This document shows, one piece after another, positions 12,191-24,489 of a stretch of 64,000 nt of DNA. Under the pieces are notes generated by a model that ran no database searches, was not told where the DNA came from, and worked only from the letters and a program-made list of their open reading frames with translations. The position numbers and the translations under genes were made by a program. The stretch comes from Muscardinus avellanarius (taxonomy: Eukaryota > Chordata > Mammalia > Rodentia > Gliridae). The stretch is taken from the NCBI GenBank assembly GCA_963383645.1, contig OY726558.1, positions 186,303,634-186,367,633 on the forward strand, read 5' to 3'. The number at the start of each line of letters is the position of its first letter. The stretch's first letter is position 1.

Positions 12191-12194
12191 GTTT

Positions 12195-12476
12195 AATAAA
12201 TACATGACTACTATTAAGGACAAAGAAGATGATATGGATGTTCGGGTGTAGAATTTCTGGACTTTCTGATTTACAAGAGTCAAGCAAATGCAAGTCAAAT
12301 GCCACAGAGAACCATCATTTCATACCGACTAAGATGGGTAAAATCAGGGAAACTTGAAAATTAGAAGTGTGGACAAGAAGGTAGAAAAATCAGAACCTTC
12401 ACATATTGTTGGTAGAAACATAAAATGATACAATCATTGTGAAAAACAATTTGCAAGTTCTTTAAGAGGTTGCTCT
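12195..12476 (+). mobile_element. old L1 ORF2 3' fragment, sense
   Basis: AAATGCAAGTCAAATGCCAC, AGAGAACCATCATTTCATAC, CTTCACATATTGTTGGTAGA, AATCATTGTGAAAAACAATT follow the end of L1 ORF2, worn; interrupted at its right end by a SINE. Confidence 0.7.
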
Positions 12477-12477
12477 T

Positions 12478-12695
12478 GGCTGGGTGTGGTGGTGCACGCC
12501 TGTGATCCCAGTACTTGGGAGGCTGAGACAAGAGGATCATAGGTTCAAGGCCAGACTCAGCAACTCAATGAAGTCCTCCACAACTTAGTAAGAACCTGTT
12601 ACAAAAATAAAAGAAGAAAATGGAGCTGGGGATGTAACTCAGAGGTAGAATGCTCCTGAGTTCCATCTCCAGTACCACAAAACAAACAAACAAAC
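12478..12695 (+). mobile_element. B1-dID SINE in the L1 fragment
   Basis: GGCTGGGTGTGGTGGTGCAC to CCATCTCCAGTACCAC, then (AAAC)n. Confidence 0.9.
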
Positions 12696-12739
12696 TGACA
12701 GAAGCAATATGATCCCCAGCATAAGGTGGTAAAGACACA

Positions 12740-12875
12740 GCTGTAGACTCATCATTTAAATAAATGGCTACTTACTGAGGGCCTACTATGTGCTGGGCAT
12801 CTTTCTGGGAGTGGCGAGTACATCAGGAACTAAACAAACCACCCAAAGCCCTAGCTCCGTGTAACTTAGAGTCTA
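12740..12875 (+). mobile_element. L2-like LINE fossil
   Basis: GAGGGCCTACTATGTGCTGG, CATCAGGAACTAAACAAACC, CTAGCTCCGTGTAACTTAGA: L2 3' pattern. Confidence 0.6.
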
Positions 12876-13267
12876 GCACACACCCTTCCTAGACAGCACA
12901 TTTTAAAGGCTGTGTTGTAAGCTCGTGCACATTTAGAAATCAAACCCAGTTTTTATAAGAAATGGTTGAATGAACTGAGCACTTTCACCTTCAGAAAGAG
13001 AAGATTGAGGAAGATCATGAAAACTGCCTTCAAAAGATGTCTGGAAGGAAGGATGCTTTCCTTCTCTGCTGCTCCCAGAGCAGAGCTCGTGCTGCAGGAC
13101 AAATGTTACAGAGAGGTGGATCTGAGCTCCCCAGAGAGGAAGGAACAAAGCTCACCTTGTGGCCTACCCACCCGGAGCAGCATCCTGTGGGCAATTTCAC
13201 TAGTCTTAGCCCATCCGAGCCTCATCATATTCCTATAGGATATGTTGATGATGATGACGATAATGAT

Positions 13268-13425
13268 TTATCATGCTGGAGACTGAACCAGGGCCACTCT
13301 ACCTCTGAGATACACCCTTAGCCTTATTTTATGTTTTTATCTGAAACAGGGTCTTCCTAAGTTATCCCATGTTACCCTGTAATTCTCCTCTCTCAGCCTT
13401 CCAAGTTCTGGAAGTTCCACACACC
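13268..13425 (-). mobile_element. B1-dID SINE, antisense, worn and shortened
   Basis: ATGCTGGAGACTGAACCAGG to CTCAGCCTTCCAAGTTCTGG; the B1 end is missing. Confidence 0.75.
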
Positions 13426-14554
13426 ATTAGCCCTATTGAAGAGGAAGCAGCGGCTTAGCCTGGTTCTGTAACTGCCCAGGGGTCACGCAGCCCCTCGGGG
13501 GCCCTGGTAACAGGCACACCCTAGCTGGCTCCACACTCCTGCCCACCGCATGGTGTTCTCTTTCCGAAACGCCCACTCGTGTGGAGGCGAAGCCTGCGTG
13601 GGCTGTGAAGATGAATTCGCAACCCAAGCGTCTTTCCAGAAATACTTTAATATTTAACTTGTGGTGGGAACCATAATATCTTCTCTCCAGCAACTCTATG
13701 AAGAGGCTTAAAGACATAGAATGAAATTAACAATAAGCCACCGACCGCGTAGATCAGATGAGATGATGCATATGTCTCATCCAGTCATGATTCAGCACGT
13801 GCCCACTGGGAATCTGCTCTCTACCAGGTTCTGTGGGACCAGCCTGGCCTCCAAGGAGCTTTCAGCGTCTTCTGAAGAAGAAAAAGCAGTTCCACAAGGT
13901 GTAAGAACCCACTTACTACCCCTACTGGCGATGCCACATTCCCGCTATGTAGGGCGAGCTCCGATCCTCATTTTATACTCAGGTCGTCACTCATCCAACG
14001 AGAATTTTGCAGGTGCCTTGGGTGTGCCGGTCTCGACCCCAGGCATGACCCATAAAGCCCCTGACAGAATGGACAGAAGTCCCCTGCCTTGTGGAGCTAG
14101 CTTTGGTGATTACGATAAACAAATACAGATCAAATGACTATTACATTTGAAAGTGAAAGTGGTATGGAGAAAAAGAAAGCTTGGGCAGGGACTAGGGAGT
14201 CCTGGAGCCTGGGGGACAGTGTTCCACAGGTGGTCAGGAAGGACTCACTGTGAAGGCAGCTGCTCGGCACTGTCTTTGAGGAGATGAGGTTGTGAGTCTT
14301 TGAGGAGAGAGGACTTGAGGCCAGGAAGATGGAGAGCAGTGCCTGGAACGGGAGCGTGCTCGGTGTTTGGACAGCAGTGAGAAGGAGGGCAGGAGGGAGA
14401 TGAAGCTGGGAAGGCACTGGGGAGTCCTGTAGCACAGGGGGCACAGGGCAGTCTGAAGATTGTGGGTCAATGCAGGTGGGGGCAGCAGAGAGACAAGTAT
14501 ATGGGCAGCAAGAACGGTTTGGGAGTCTGTGGCCCATGGAGTGTCCCCCTGGCA
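13426..14554. other. unique sequence
   Basis: A MIR-like trace may lie at 13430-13510. Overlapping antisense frames of 141 and 189 codons lie at 14130-14803 but show no domain. Confidence 0.4.
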
Positions 14555-15135
14555 TGCCCGCACTCTAATCTCTAGAATGTATGAATTTGTTACATTCCAT
14601 GACAAAGGGGCTTTGCAGATATAGGTATGATCATGCACTAAAATAGAGAGATTGTCCTGGATTGTCAAGATAGATCCAATGGAAACACAAAAACCTTTCA
14701 AAGCAGAGCATTTTCTCTGGCTAGAGGCAGAGAGATGAGGCAGAAGGAGAAATCCAAGAGGCAGAAAGCACGAGAGGGATTGTAAAACTAAGAAATCCTG
14801 CATTGCTGGCTTTGAGGTTGGAGCACAGAGCCAGGTAGCAATATGTGTAGTACTTAGTGCCTAAAGCAATTCCCCGATGATGGCTCCCAAGAAAGTAGAG
14901 ACCTGAGTCCTACAGCCTCATGAAACTGAATCCGGCCAGTAACCTGAATGAACTACAAAGCACATTCTCCCCCAGAGCTCCCAGGTCAGAGCTCAGACTA
15001 TCTGATTCTTAGATTTTAGCTTTTGAGATTCTAAGCAGAGAGCCCACTACCATAACCCAGAGTTCCGACCTGAAGACCTGTGAGCTAAAGATGGGTGTCA
15101 TTTAATCTCTCATGTGTGTGCAAACTTATGAAGCA
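14555..15135 (+). mobile_element. MLT1-type MaLR LTR remnant
   Basis: GAATGTATGAATTTGTTACA, GACAAAGGGGCTTTGCAGAT, GAGAGATTGTCCTGGATTGT, GATCCAATGGAAAC, and a worn end with GACCTGAAGACCTG. Non-coding solo-LTR-like remnant of an ERVL-MaLR. Confidence 0.6.
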
Positions 15136-16143
15136 GTAATTAGAAAACTAATGACATCACCAAGAAAGTGAGTCAAGATAAAAGAGGAGAGGCCACAGGG
15201 CTGAACCCTGGGCACCCCAACGTTTATAGCTGGTGAAAAGAGGGTTAGTAGGAAAAAGGAGTTGGGAAGGAGTGGGCAGGCTGGTAGGAGGAATGCCAGG
15301 AGTCAAGGAAGTGTAGACCAATTGGAGAAAGTGTTTCCAATTGGAGAGAGCAATCTTCTATGTCAAAGACTGTGTCTCCACCATCTTGAATCCCATTAAG
15401 ATATATAAATACAATGCACCAATAAAAAATGTTTAAAAGACTGTGGACTAGTCAAGCTACAGACTGCCATTTTATAGATAAGACAACAAGAACTCCAAAG
15501 CAACATAGAAGGGAAATCTGCAGAACCTGATCTTTCATTCACCATAGGGCCATCACCAATGCAATTTTATTTTTATTAAATTGAATCAATTTCAGAAGCA
15601 AGGTATTTTGGCTTCTGCTTATTTATTTGCTAAGATAAACATATAAAAGTTGACTGCAGCATTAAAACCTCGCCACCATCTGACTGCGGATCTTAGGAGA
15701 CGCTCCCTTCTCAGGTGTGAACAGTTGTCAATCCAGGGTGACACTAGAATTGTCAAAGAAATATTTCTGCAGTAAAGATGCCTGAGCCTCCATCTTGAGA
15801 AATTCAAAATCGGTGGATCTTCAGAGATGCTCCAGGCTCTGCAATGGATTAAAAGCTCATATTGATTCTGCTACTTTGCTGGGCTGGAAAATAAATTATC
15901 CTAGAACATCTTTTGTGGTCTTAAGTTCAGAGGCGAAAGAACAATATATGTACTGAAAGGTTCCTTTCTACCTAATACTTGATTTTTTTTTCCTTTGTGA
16001 GACTGAGCAAATTTTAGGTTTACAGGAAATAGAGAGGAATAGAAATTAATTGCTTTCATGAGGGAGTTCTCTGATCCTCCTTTATGTGGATTTTTATGTC
16101 TCTGTCCATAAAATTGCTAGAGCAATGTCTGGGTGTTTGTTTG
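15136..16143. other. unique sequence with a short L1 terminus
   Basis: Nothing else recognised. Confidence 0.4.
15388..15436 (+). mobile_element. short L1 3' terminus
   Basis: CATTAAGATATATAAATACA, ATGCACCAATAAAAAATG: the same L1 terminus as elsewhere here, almost without body. Confidence 0.5.
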
Positions 16144-16339
16144 TTGTGGTACTGGGGATAGAACCCAGAGGCCCTCTACCTTCGGGCTATATTTTTAGCC
16201 CTGTTTTATTTTTTATTTGTAAACAGGGTCTCGCTAAGTTGCTAAGAGCCTCACTAAGTAGCTGAGGCTGGCTTCAAACCAGCGATCCTCCTGTCTCCAT
16301 CTCCAAAATACTGGGAGTCGTGGGTCACTACATCTGGCT
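16144..16339 (-). mobile_element. B1-dID SINE, antisense
   Basis: TTGTGGTACTGGGGATAGAA to CACTACATCTGGCTA. Confidence 0.85.
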
Positions 16340-16945
16340 AGGGTACTGTCTTCACATTACTAAGTGAGTAGATGACTTATTAGGCCTGTGAAGGGAGCAG
16401 GTGTGATGTTCACCAAGACTCTTTTATTCCTTGGCATATGAGTACATTATATTTCCCATAATTCCTAGTGATTAGGTCGGTGGGTTGGCCAGGGGAACGA
16501 GGACTACAGTAAAGTTTACCGTTTCCAAGTTTGGCCATAAAACACTCTGTAAGATCCATGGCTATCACTGTTTGTCAATAAGCTAAAGGCAGAGAATCCA
16601 GAAAGCCCCAGGTGATGGCCCAGCACCAGACTGAAAGAAATCTAGATCCTGAGTCCCTGCTGGGAGAGGAAACACGTCCTACCTTAGACTGTGACATGCA
16701 TGAAGAACAACTTTTCTGTGTTGAGACACTGAGATTTGCAATTATCTATCACAGTAGCTCACATTAATTGCTTCAACTAACACAGACTCCTCCTCTTGTA
16801 CTGTGTTTTCAACAACTTCTGTCTGTTTCCTACTCATATGCCCAACAAAATAGGAACGAAAAAGACAAGATATGAGCCCAGAGGATTCAGGAGTTAATTA
16901 ATGATTTAAATACCAAGCTTTAGGTTTCTTTGTGTTTCACTATTT

Positions 16946-17146
16946 GGGGGGGGGGGGTGTACTGAAGATTGAACCCAGGGACATTCTACCTTGTTCAAAC
17001 TAACCCACCGCTCTTTTTGTTTTAGAACAGGGTCTTGCTAGGTTTCCTAGAGTCTCACTAAATTGCTGAAGCTGGATGTGAACCTGAGATCTTCCTGCCT
17101 AAGCCTCCCAAGAACTGGGATGACAAACATTCCCTACCACCGGGCT
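16946..17146 (-). mobile_element. B1-dID SINE, antisense, worn
   Basis: G12 run, then TGTACTGAAGATTGAACCC to CCTACCACCGGGCTTC. Confidence 0.8.
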
Positions 17147-17739
17147 TCTTTGAAGTAGATGCTACATTTAGATTGGAATTGACTGAAGAGTGGATAGTGA
17201 GTATTTAGTAAGATCAGAAGAGAAGAGGAAGCTCAGAGTGATTAGTTAGAAGTGTTTGCAATTGTCTGTAGGTCCAGACGGTGTCAGAAGATAACTCAGA
17301 CTCAGAGGAGAGCACGTTCCTGCGAATACTCATTGAGGACTAGAGTTGGAGATAGGCTTGATAGACACAAGCAAATAAAACACCTCTAATTTTCACGCAG
17401 TTGTGCAGATACAAACACATAGAATTTCTAAATGCAACCAAGCCAGCAAATACCTACTAGAAGAACAAAACCAACAGCAAAACGCAACGAACCAACAGAA
17501 GGGAATGAAAAATCTAGATGGCACTGAAAGGTAGGTTGTGAGGTCCAGAAAAAACTATGGAGAAAGTGAGGTTTAAGCAGATCTGTGAGAGATGTGTAGG
17601 ACTTTGGGGGAAGAGGAAATACAGACAGGAGACTGTGTTCGGCACACATTCCCAAAAGAGACACTAGAATGGATCTGGTATGCATTTGAAGAAGGGGAGC
17701 TATCCTTGGAAGATAAAAGGAGAAGCTAGGTCCACAGTT

Positions 17740-17775
17740 TGCTTCCTCCTCCTCCTCCTCCTCCTCCTCCTCCAC
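17740..17775 (+). repeat. (CTC)n triplet repeat
   Basis: About 10 CTC units; poly-Glu and poly-Leu frames here are artefacts. Confidence 0.9.
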
Positions 17776-17942
17776 CACCAAGTTCTCTTATGTTTTTTTT
17801 TTTTAACACAAACACAGATCATTAGAAACCCTCTGATTCCTGTCAGAAGCACAGTTTCAAGCCCTATGGTGTGGTCATGGACCATCTAGAAATCCTCAGC
17901 AGCAATAGACCTGAGTAGATGAACAGATTTGTTTTATTTTGC

Positions 17943-18050
17943 TTTGTTTTTTGATGCTGGGGATTGAACCCAGAAGCATTCAACCTCTGAGCTACACCCC
18001 CAGCCGTTTTAAATTTTTTATTTTGAAACAAGGGCTCACTAAGTGGCTGG
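17943..18050 (-). mobile_element. partial B1-dID SINE (ID half), antisense
   Basis: TTTTGATGCTGGGGATTGAA to GCTCACTAAGTGGCTGG; B1 half missing. Confidence 0.8.
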
Positions 18051-19176
18051 ACAATGTTTGCATAAAACTTGAGATGGAAAGGCAGGGCTGCAAAGCATCC
18101 TAAGGCTTTCCCAGATTTGGCTGCACCTGCAAAGCAAGGAAAAGCCCTCTCGTATGGAAGGCAAAAAGAGTTCTGGTTGCATGGTTAAGCTACATCTTCT
18201 TCCAGAGAACATTGTCTCTTGGTATAAAGGAACATATTTGGGGAGGTTTTCTTTTAGGATTGAGTATGTTTAATATGAAATCTATTGGGGTGATTGATAG
18301 TGCAGCCCCCCCCCCCAAATAGTTGTGGCTCTAGACCCTCTGGGCACATGGCAGGGTTGTACCTCTGTGCATCCTCTGAGGTTTGGTCTAGCCAGAAGAC
18401 TTACTTTGGCCAATGGGATGGGCACAGACATGATGAGTGTTGTTTCTGGTGAGAAACTTTACGTCAGTGTGTGACTGTCAGGCTCTATTCTCCTATGGTG
18501 GTCAGAGAAGCCTATGCCGAGATGGAATCTCTGCCAGCGTGGATAAGCACAACCCCCTGCTAACCCATGCTGAGAAAAAAATAAACTTTCCTTGTGTCAA
18601 AGCACTGAGATTTGGGCTTCTGTCTGCTGGCAGCTTCTCCCTGTTTGCAGTGACTGATAAATCTGTATTGCCAGTTACGGAGATACGTGATTGACAGAAA
18701 GTGGTTTCCTATGGGAACTATTATAATACTGTCAGAAGACAATTGTAGCTTGTTTGAGGAGGGAGAGTGTTGAATGAATCCATATCTTTATTGATAAGAC
18801 TTGATGAGAGTTTGGGGAAAAATGGAACCAGGGAATGAGAGTGGAAGGAGTGTCTGGTGAGGGAATCGAAAAACCCAGCCGGTGTGGTCCCCCACAGTGG
18901 GTCAAGTTTCCAGGAGAAGAGAGGAGACATCTCCATCAAATGCTTCTAATAGGCGAGGCAACTGGAAACTGGCCATCAGACTTGGTGACAGGGACGTCAC
19001 AGGGGGCCTGGGACAGGTGCTGGGAAAAGGCAAACCCTAATGTGAGGGGGTCTGATAAGAAGAAACAGGAACCAGAGGGAGAGAATAGAGACATCTTTCG
19101 GTTTTTAAAGGAATTCATTATAAAAGAGAATGGAGAAGCGGAATGGTAGCTACAGGGGGAAATAGGATCATGAGAA

Positions 19177-19408
19177 TTTTTTTTTTTTTTTTTTTTTTGG
19201 TAGTACTGGGGATGGAATCCAGGGGCATTCTACCTCCAACCTACACCCCAGCCCTATTTTTTATTTTTATTTTTTATTTTTAAACAGGGTCTCACTAAGT
19301 TGCAAAGAGCCTTATTAAGTATCTGAGGCTGTTCGAGAACTGCGATCCTCCTGTTTCAGCCTTCCAAGTGCTTGCTGGGATGACAAGTGTATTGCGCCAC
19401 ACCCGGCT
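19177..19408 (-). mobile_element. B1-dID SINE, antisense, poly(T) start
   Basis: T22 tail, then GGTAGTACTGGGGATGGAAT to GCGCCACACCCGGCTC. Confidence 0.9.
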
Positions 19409-19534
19409 CAGAGTTTTGTTTCTTAAAGAGGTAATAGGATTTTTAAAATACTGCCAAAACGATTCAGTAGACGGGGGGAATTTAGAGGAGAGGGGTGTTT
19501 CAGGATCCATGGCCTGGAGTACATCACAGGTTAT

Positions 19535-19990
19535 ATTAGTTCTCTCTTGCTGGGTAACAACACACCCAAAACATAATAGCCTAAAAGAGCCAGTGTTGCT
19601 GATCCCATGCCATGCGATGGCTGGAATCCTGGGCCCTGTTGCTGAAGGCCTGGGGCCCAGGGTCTCCCACAAGCCTTTGATCGGGATGTCAGCGAGGGCT
19701 GAGGGCTGCGGCCATTCGGCGCTGGACTGGATGAGGACTTCTCTGTCACTCCCTGCACACTTGGCAGGCCACAGGTCCTTGCTGGCCTTTGGCGGGAGAC
19801 GTCAGTTCTTCGTCTCCTGGACCTCTCCAATCGCCAGCTCCCCAAATGGCAGCTGGCTGAGGGAAGGTCTCTGTCTGTGCAACTTAATCTGGGAAGCAAC
19901 ATCCCTTGTGTCAAATTTCACCTGTTAGAAGTGGGGGCAGGAGATTGCACACTAACACTTGCAGTGCAGGGGGTGGGCGTCTTTGGAACC
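19535..19990 (+). mobile_element. ancient mammalian interspersed repeat, class uncertain
   Basis: TTCTCTTGCTGGGTAACAAC followed by ...CCCAGGGTCTCCCACAAGCC, GGGCTGCGGCCATTC, and ...CACAGGTCCTTGCTGGCC resembles a common old mammalian LTR/DNA-element pattern. Frames here are not credible genes. Confidence 0.4.
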
Positions 19991-20520
19991 CCATCTTTGA
20001 CCCTGCCTACCAAAGAGGAATGGGGCCTAGTGCAAAGTAGAAAGGCTGGCCAACCCTCTGTACTTGAGGGAGCGGGGGTTGCTCATGAGCTGCCATAGGA
20101 AAGGCAATTTTGTGGGGGCACAGAGGCTAGGAGGGGGCCAGCTGTGAGCTGGAATTGAAGGTATTCGCTCATTAGCCCTGAGCAGCTTGGAGAATGGCAA
20201 GAGATAACATTAGGAACCAGGGCTTCTATGCTTTAGTTCCCCTTTCATGTCCTTCAGTAGAGCCAGAAGGATTCCAAGTCCAGAGTGTTAAGGAGTAAGC
20301 CTTTACGGCATCACACTGGGCTTACCAACACTTTTACTTACCCGACTGAGCCAAGAAGAGGTGAGCAGGCATCCTCGGTGGCCTGCTCACAGCAGCTGGG
20401 TGTTCACACCCGGGTTTCTCTCCCTTCCCCATAGCCACAAGAAGCCTGAAGCCTTTGACTTTCAACATTTGTGGCTAAAGGGGGGGGGTGCCTTATGATG
20501 GTTGTGTATGTGTGTGTATG
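19991..20520. other. unique sequence
   Basis: Nothing recognised. Confidence 0.5.
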
Positions 20521-20710
20521 TGGTGCTGGGGATGGAACCCAGAGGCTTTCTACTTCCGGGCTACACTCTCAGACCTATTTTCTATTTTATTTGGAAACAG
20601 GGTCTCACTAAGACTGAGAGCCTAAGTAGCTGAGGCTTCCAACCTGTGCGATCCTCCTGTCTCAGCCTCCTAAGTGCTGGGATTAGCAGCGTGCGCCACC
20701 ACGCCCGGCT
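20521..20710 (-). mobile_element. B1-dID SINE, antisense (first of a tandem pair)
   Basis: TGGTGCTGGGGATGGAACCC to CACCACGCCCGGCT. Confidence 0.9.
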
Positions 20711-20732
20711 AGGATGGTTTTTGTTTTGTTTT

Positions 20733-20938
20733 TTGTGGTGCTGGGGATAGAACCCCCCAGGCATTCTACCTTTAAGCCACATCCCCAGCCCTATTTTTTA
20801 TTGCTTATTTTTTGAAACAGGGTCTCACTGAGTTGCAAAGGGCCTCACTAAGTAGCTGAGGCTGTCTGTGAACCGTGATCCTCCTGTCTCAGCCTCACGA
20901 ATGCTGGGATTACAAGTGTGCGCCACCACACCTGGCTA
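20733..20938 (-). mobile_element. B1-dID SINE, antisense (second of a tandem pair)
   Basis: TGTGGTGCTGGGGATAGAAC to CACCACACCTGGCTA; GATGGTTT on both sides is a possible target duplication. Confidence 0.9.
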
Positions 20939-21189
20939 TGATGGTTTGTTTTGTTAAAGTAGAAAAGTGATGTAAAGTCCCCCCTCCACTAACATTGCCC
21001 CAGACCCATCTGCCTTCAATCTGGAGGGATTTCTAGCTTAGAGAATGGTGCATGTCAGAAACATCAAATCATGAAGGGACTTCTTTCTGCTTTGATCTTC
21101 AAGAATGTCAGGAAAAAGTCTTATTGTTGGTAAAACTGGGGAAGACTATGTGCCTGTCGTCTGTCCTGGGGGCAGCGAGGGTAAAGAGG

Positions 21190-21370
21190 TCAGGCTCAGC
21201 TGGTCATGGTAGTGACTGTAATCCTAGTATTTGGAAGGTTAACATAGGAGGATCACAGGTTGGCAGCAATTTAGTGAGGCCACTTAATGAGAGAATGTAG
21301 CCCAGTGGTAGAGTGCTTACCTAGCATGCCTGTCAGGCATGCATGAGGTTCAATCTGCAGTACTGGGGGG
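21190..21370 (+). mobile_element. SINE with a complete ID-like tRNA loop
   Basis: TCAGCTGGTCATGGTAGTG start; the right half keeps AGCCCAGTGGTAGAGTGCTT, ACCTAGCATGCCTGTCAGGC and GAGGTTCAATCTGCAGTAC, i.e. the anticodon-region insert that other copies here have lost. Confidence 0.7.
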
Positions 21371-21399
21371 AAAAAAACCCACAAAGTAAAAAGTAAACT

Positions 21400-21576
21400 A
21401 GATTGGGAGGCTGAGACAGGAGAATTGTGATTCGAAGACAGCCTCAGCTCCTATTTAGTGAGGCCCTTTGCAACTCATTGAGACCCTATTTCGAAATAAA
21501 GGATAAAAAATAGGGGTGGGGGTGTATCTCGGAGGTAGAATGCCCCTGGGCTCCATTCCCAGTTTAAAAAAAAAAA
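21400..21576 (+). mobile_element. B1-dID SINE, 5'-truncated
   Basis: GATTGGGAGGCTGAGACAGG to CCATTCCCAGTTTAAAA. Confidence 0.85.
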
Positions 21577-21579
21577 AGT

Positions 21580-21647
21580 AAAATAGGGCTGAGGGTGTAG
21601 CTTGGAGGTTGGAATGCCCCTGAGTTCATTCCCCAAAACAAAATTTA
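21580..21647 (+). mobile_element. isolated ID half of a B1-dID SINE
   Basis: TAGGGCTGAGGGTGTAGCTT to GAGTTCATTCCCC. Confidence 0.75.
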
Positions 21648-21696
21648 AAAACAGGTTAAAAGGTTAGGCTTTGCAGGTGGAACAGAAATGGTCTGG

Positions 21697-21700
<4 letters not shown>

Positions 21701-21765
<65 letters not shown>

Positions 21766-21967
21766 GTATTGGGGATGAAACCCAGGGGCATTTTATCTCC
21801 AAGCTATACCCCAGCCCTATTTTTTAAATTCTTTATTTTGAAACACGGTCTCACTAAGTTGCAGAGGGCCTCACTAAGTAGCTGGGGCTGGCTGGAAACC
21901 TGTGATCCTCCTGTCTCAGCTTCCCAAGTACTGGGATTACAAGCACAGTGCGCCACCATGCCTGGCT
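21701..21967 (-). mobile_element. B1-dID SINE, antisense, with (CT)n tail
   Basis: (CT)n 21701-21762, then GTAGTATTGGGGATGAAACC to GCGCCACCATGCCTGGCT. Confidence 0.9.
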
Positions 21968-22236
21968 TGGAATCCTCTTGTTGGCTACTTACTTGGTGCA
22001 TCTCACCCTTGGGAAAGTCCTCAGCAGGCATCTATGAAATGCAAATCCCCGCCTGGAAGAAAGACTTGGAAATGGCTTCCTGGGGCATCTTTCACGGTAT
22101 GCATTGAGAAGGGAGCTTCCAGGCCTGGTGCTTGGTGGGGCTCACCTGTCACAGTAGCTGCAACCCCATCCCCAAATAACTTAAGAGTGTCTCACCTTGC
22201 ATTTATAGAGACAACACTTCTCCCACAGGCCTTGTT

Positions 22237-22243
22237 TTTATAT

Positions 22244-22282
<39 letters not shown>

Positions 22283-22489
22283 TATTTTTTGGCAGTACTG
22301 GGGATGGAACCCAGGGACATTCTACCTCTGAGCTACACCCCAGCCCTGTTCTTTATACTTGATTTTGAAACAGAGTCTCACTAATTGAGAAGGGCCTCAA
22401 GTATCTGAGAGGCTGGCTGTGGACCTGTGATCCTCCTGTCTCAGCTTCCTAAGTCCTGGGATTACAAGTGTGTGCTACCATGTGTGGCC
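22237..22489 (-). mobile_element. B1-dID SINE, antisense, with (TTTA)n tail
   Basis: (TTTA)n 22241-22284, then GGCAGTACTGGGGATGGAAC to GCTACCATGTGTGGCC. Last SINE before the SOX21 domain. Confidence 0.9.
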
Positions 22490-24101
22490 CCACAGGCCTC
22501 CTGTTCAACCTCACCTCCCAACTTTGAGTCTAGGACCCTAGGTGGTTTTTAGCCCATTCTTGACCACCTTATGTGATAGCATTGTCCTGGGAGAGAGCTC
22601 TCTTTAGGCAACAGAACCACCTGGAACTCTCTGGACCCCATCCCAGGCTTGCCTGTGCTCCAAGGACTGCCAGCCTCTAGTTGGTCTTGCAAAGAGAAGG
22701 GCTCCCAGACACACATGAGAGAGGTCTTCATGCCCAATAGAAGTGAACCAAATTTGCTGGACAAGCAGCCCAGCAGCAACCAGGTAAATAGATTTCTGAA
22801 GCCCACAGAACATTTTTCCAGAAAGGTTTGGGTCTTGCAAGCTGGCTCAGAACTTAGTCTTGATCTTGGATCTTGTCCTTCCAAATTTTAGCAAGAAGAC
22901 ATATTCCTCTTTTTTTCTCCTCCAAAGAATTAAGGTGCATTGGACAAGTGCTGGGATGGGGGGCGGGGTCCAAGTTGTGTCCTCTCTTAGGATGGGAGCT
23001 CATCCCACCCCCTGAACCATCAGCACAGGGTAGGTAGGTCTTTTGCGAAGTGCTTTCTGTGTCCTTAGCTAGCCTTTGCAACTCTCAGGGGCAGCGCAAA
23101 ATCCTGGGATGCTGTGAAGTCTATCACTTCTGCCTAGACCCAAGGGACTAGGGTCAACAAAGGGGGACATGGGGAGTTGGTGTCTTTGCAGCAGTGGGAG
23201 TTTGAAGGTTTAGGGAAGGCCCTTGATGCCTGGGTCTCACTGGTCAGGGAGCTTCTGGACCAAACACTCGCCTTTGCCTCTGACCTGAGACTAGTAGCCA
23301 AATCTGGGGCAGCGGTACCTGATGCAGCCCTGATCCATCGCCCAGTGTGTGCACAGGAGAGAGACAACTGTGGGCGGGGATGTCGGTGCAGCCGCCTAGG
23401 CCTATAGGTTCACTAAAGTTTGCCTTTTCTCCTAGGTTCCAAAGACTAAGGCACTGTGGTTTCAGGGGCAGAGCTATAATGGGCAACCTTTCTGAGCAGG
23501 TGATGCTAAGGCTTTTGGAAGTATAATAGATGGTGGCTGATCATTCTTCCTGGGGGACCAACGGGCAAGCAGATGTCAGATAGCACACCCTTTGGCCAAG
23601 CAGGGTCCTCTCTCTGGAATCTGCGGCTTGCCCCAAGGTGGGTCTAGACCGTCACCTGCCCTTAATAGCTGGTGCTTTCAGAGTGGTCTGGTTTTACAGA
23701 GCGACTCCTACTGGGTAACCATTGCCCCAAACTTGAGTGGGGAGAAAGCCTTCCACACTGCTCCCAGTCTCTTTTACAGCAGTCAGGCAGCTTTCTAGAA
23801 AGAAAATAAACATTATCCAAAGAAAGACCCGGAGCCCGTGTTTGCAAATATGGGCCATTCACAGCGCACAGGGGTGTGCACAGGAGTGTAGGGGTGCCCG
23901 GAGGGAGACTCTGGGCTGGCTCTGAAGACCCCAGGGCGGTGAGGATCAAGAGAGACAGGCTTGGCCTCTCCTCTGCCCCAAGGAGGCAAAGGAAGCCGGT
24001 GCTGGCAGCAGCTGTAGGCTCATGTTTATTCGCACCATTTTAAACTGCCAGGTCTGATACATATTAATCAACCGCGCCTACTATGTACTCAAGTCTAAGC
24101 T

Positions 24102-24140
<39 letters not shown>

Positions 24141-24489
24141 TTTGGAAGGAGAAAACCCTGTCCCTGCAAAGGAAGAACATCAACCCAGGCTCTGGGATTG
24201 CATAAACAAAGCAGTTGACATCTACCGCCTTCAAGCCGGCACCTGCAGCCCAAAGTTGGGCGGTGGATTGGAAGGAGGGTCGTGGCGATAGACCCGGCTC
24301 CTTACCGGAGCTGGGCACCAGCACCCAGGTTGTGCTATGGCTGGCTGTACCAGGGACGGATTAGACTTCCCGGGAAGGACATCTAATCCTTCCTGCGCGC
24401 CGAGATCCTTAGCAAAGTCTTTTCCGAATTCCGAATTATTTTCCTTAAATAGGTCCCCTGATTAATTTCAAACAGCACGAAATCTGCTT
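22490..24489. other. unique sequence at the left edge of the SOX21 domain
   Basis: Last SINE ends at about 22489. No gene is recognised. The only repeat is a (TTTA)n run near 24100. Confidence 0.6.
24097..24143 (+). repeat. (TTTA)n microsatellite
   Basis: About 12 ATTT units, not attached to a SINE body. Confidence 0.95.

Larger units (their letters stand above)
16340..19176. other. mostly unique or old LTR-like sequence between SINEs
   Basis: Worn LTR-like ends (CACTGAGATTTG... near 16728 and 18605) suggest old LTR remnants; no gene is recognised. Confidence 0.35.

Noticed and set aside
14130..14803. Antisense frames of 141 and 189 codons
   Set aside because: Overlap each other in different frames and run into an MLT1-type LTR remnant; no homology recognised.
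21280..21370. tRNA-like sequence
   Set aside because: An ID half of a SINE: box-like motifs are present but the sequence does not fold as an intact tRNA and sits inside a dimeric SINE.
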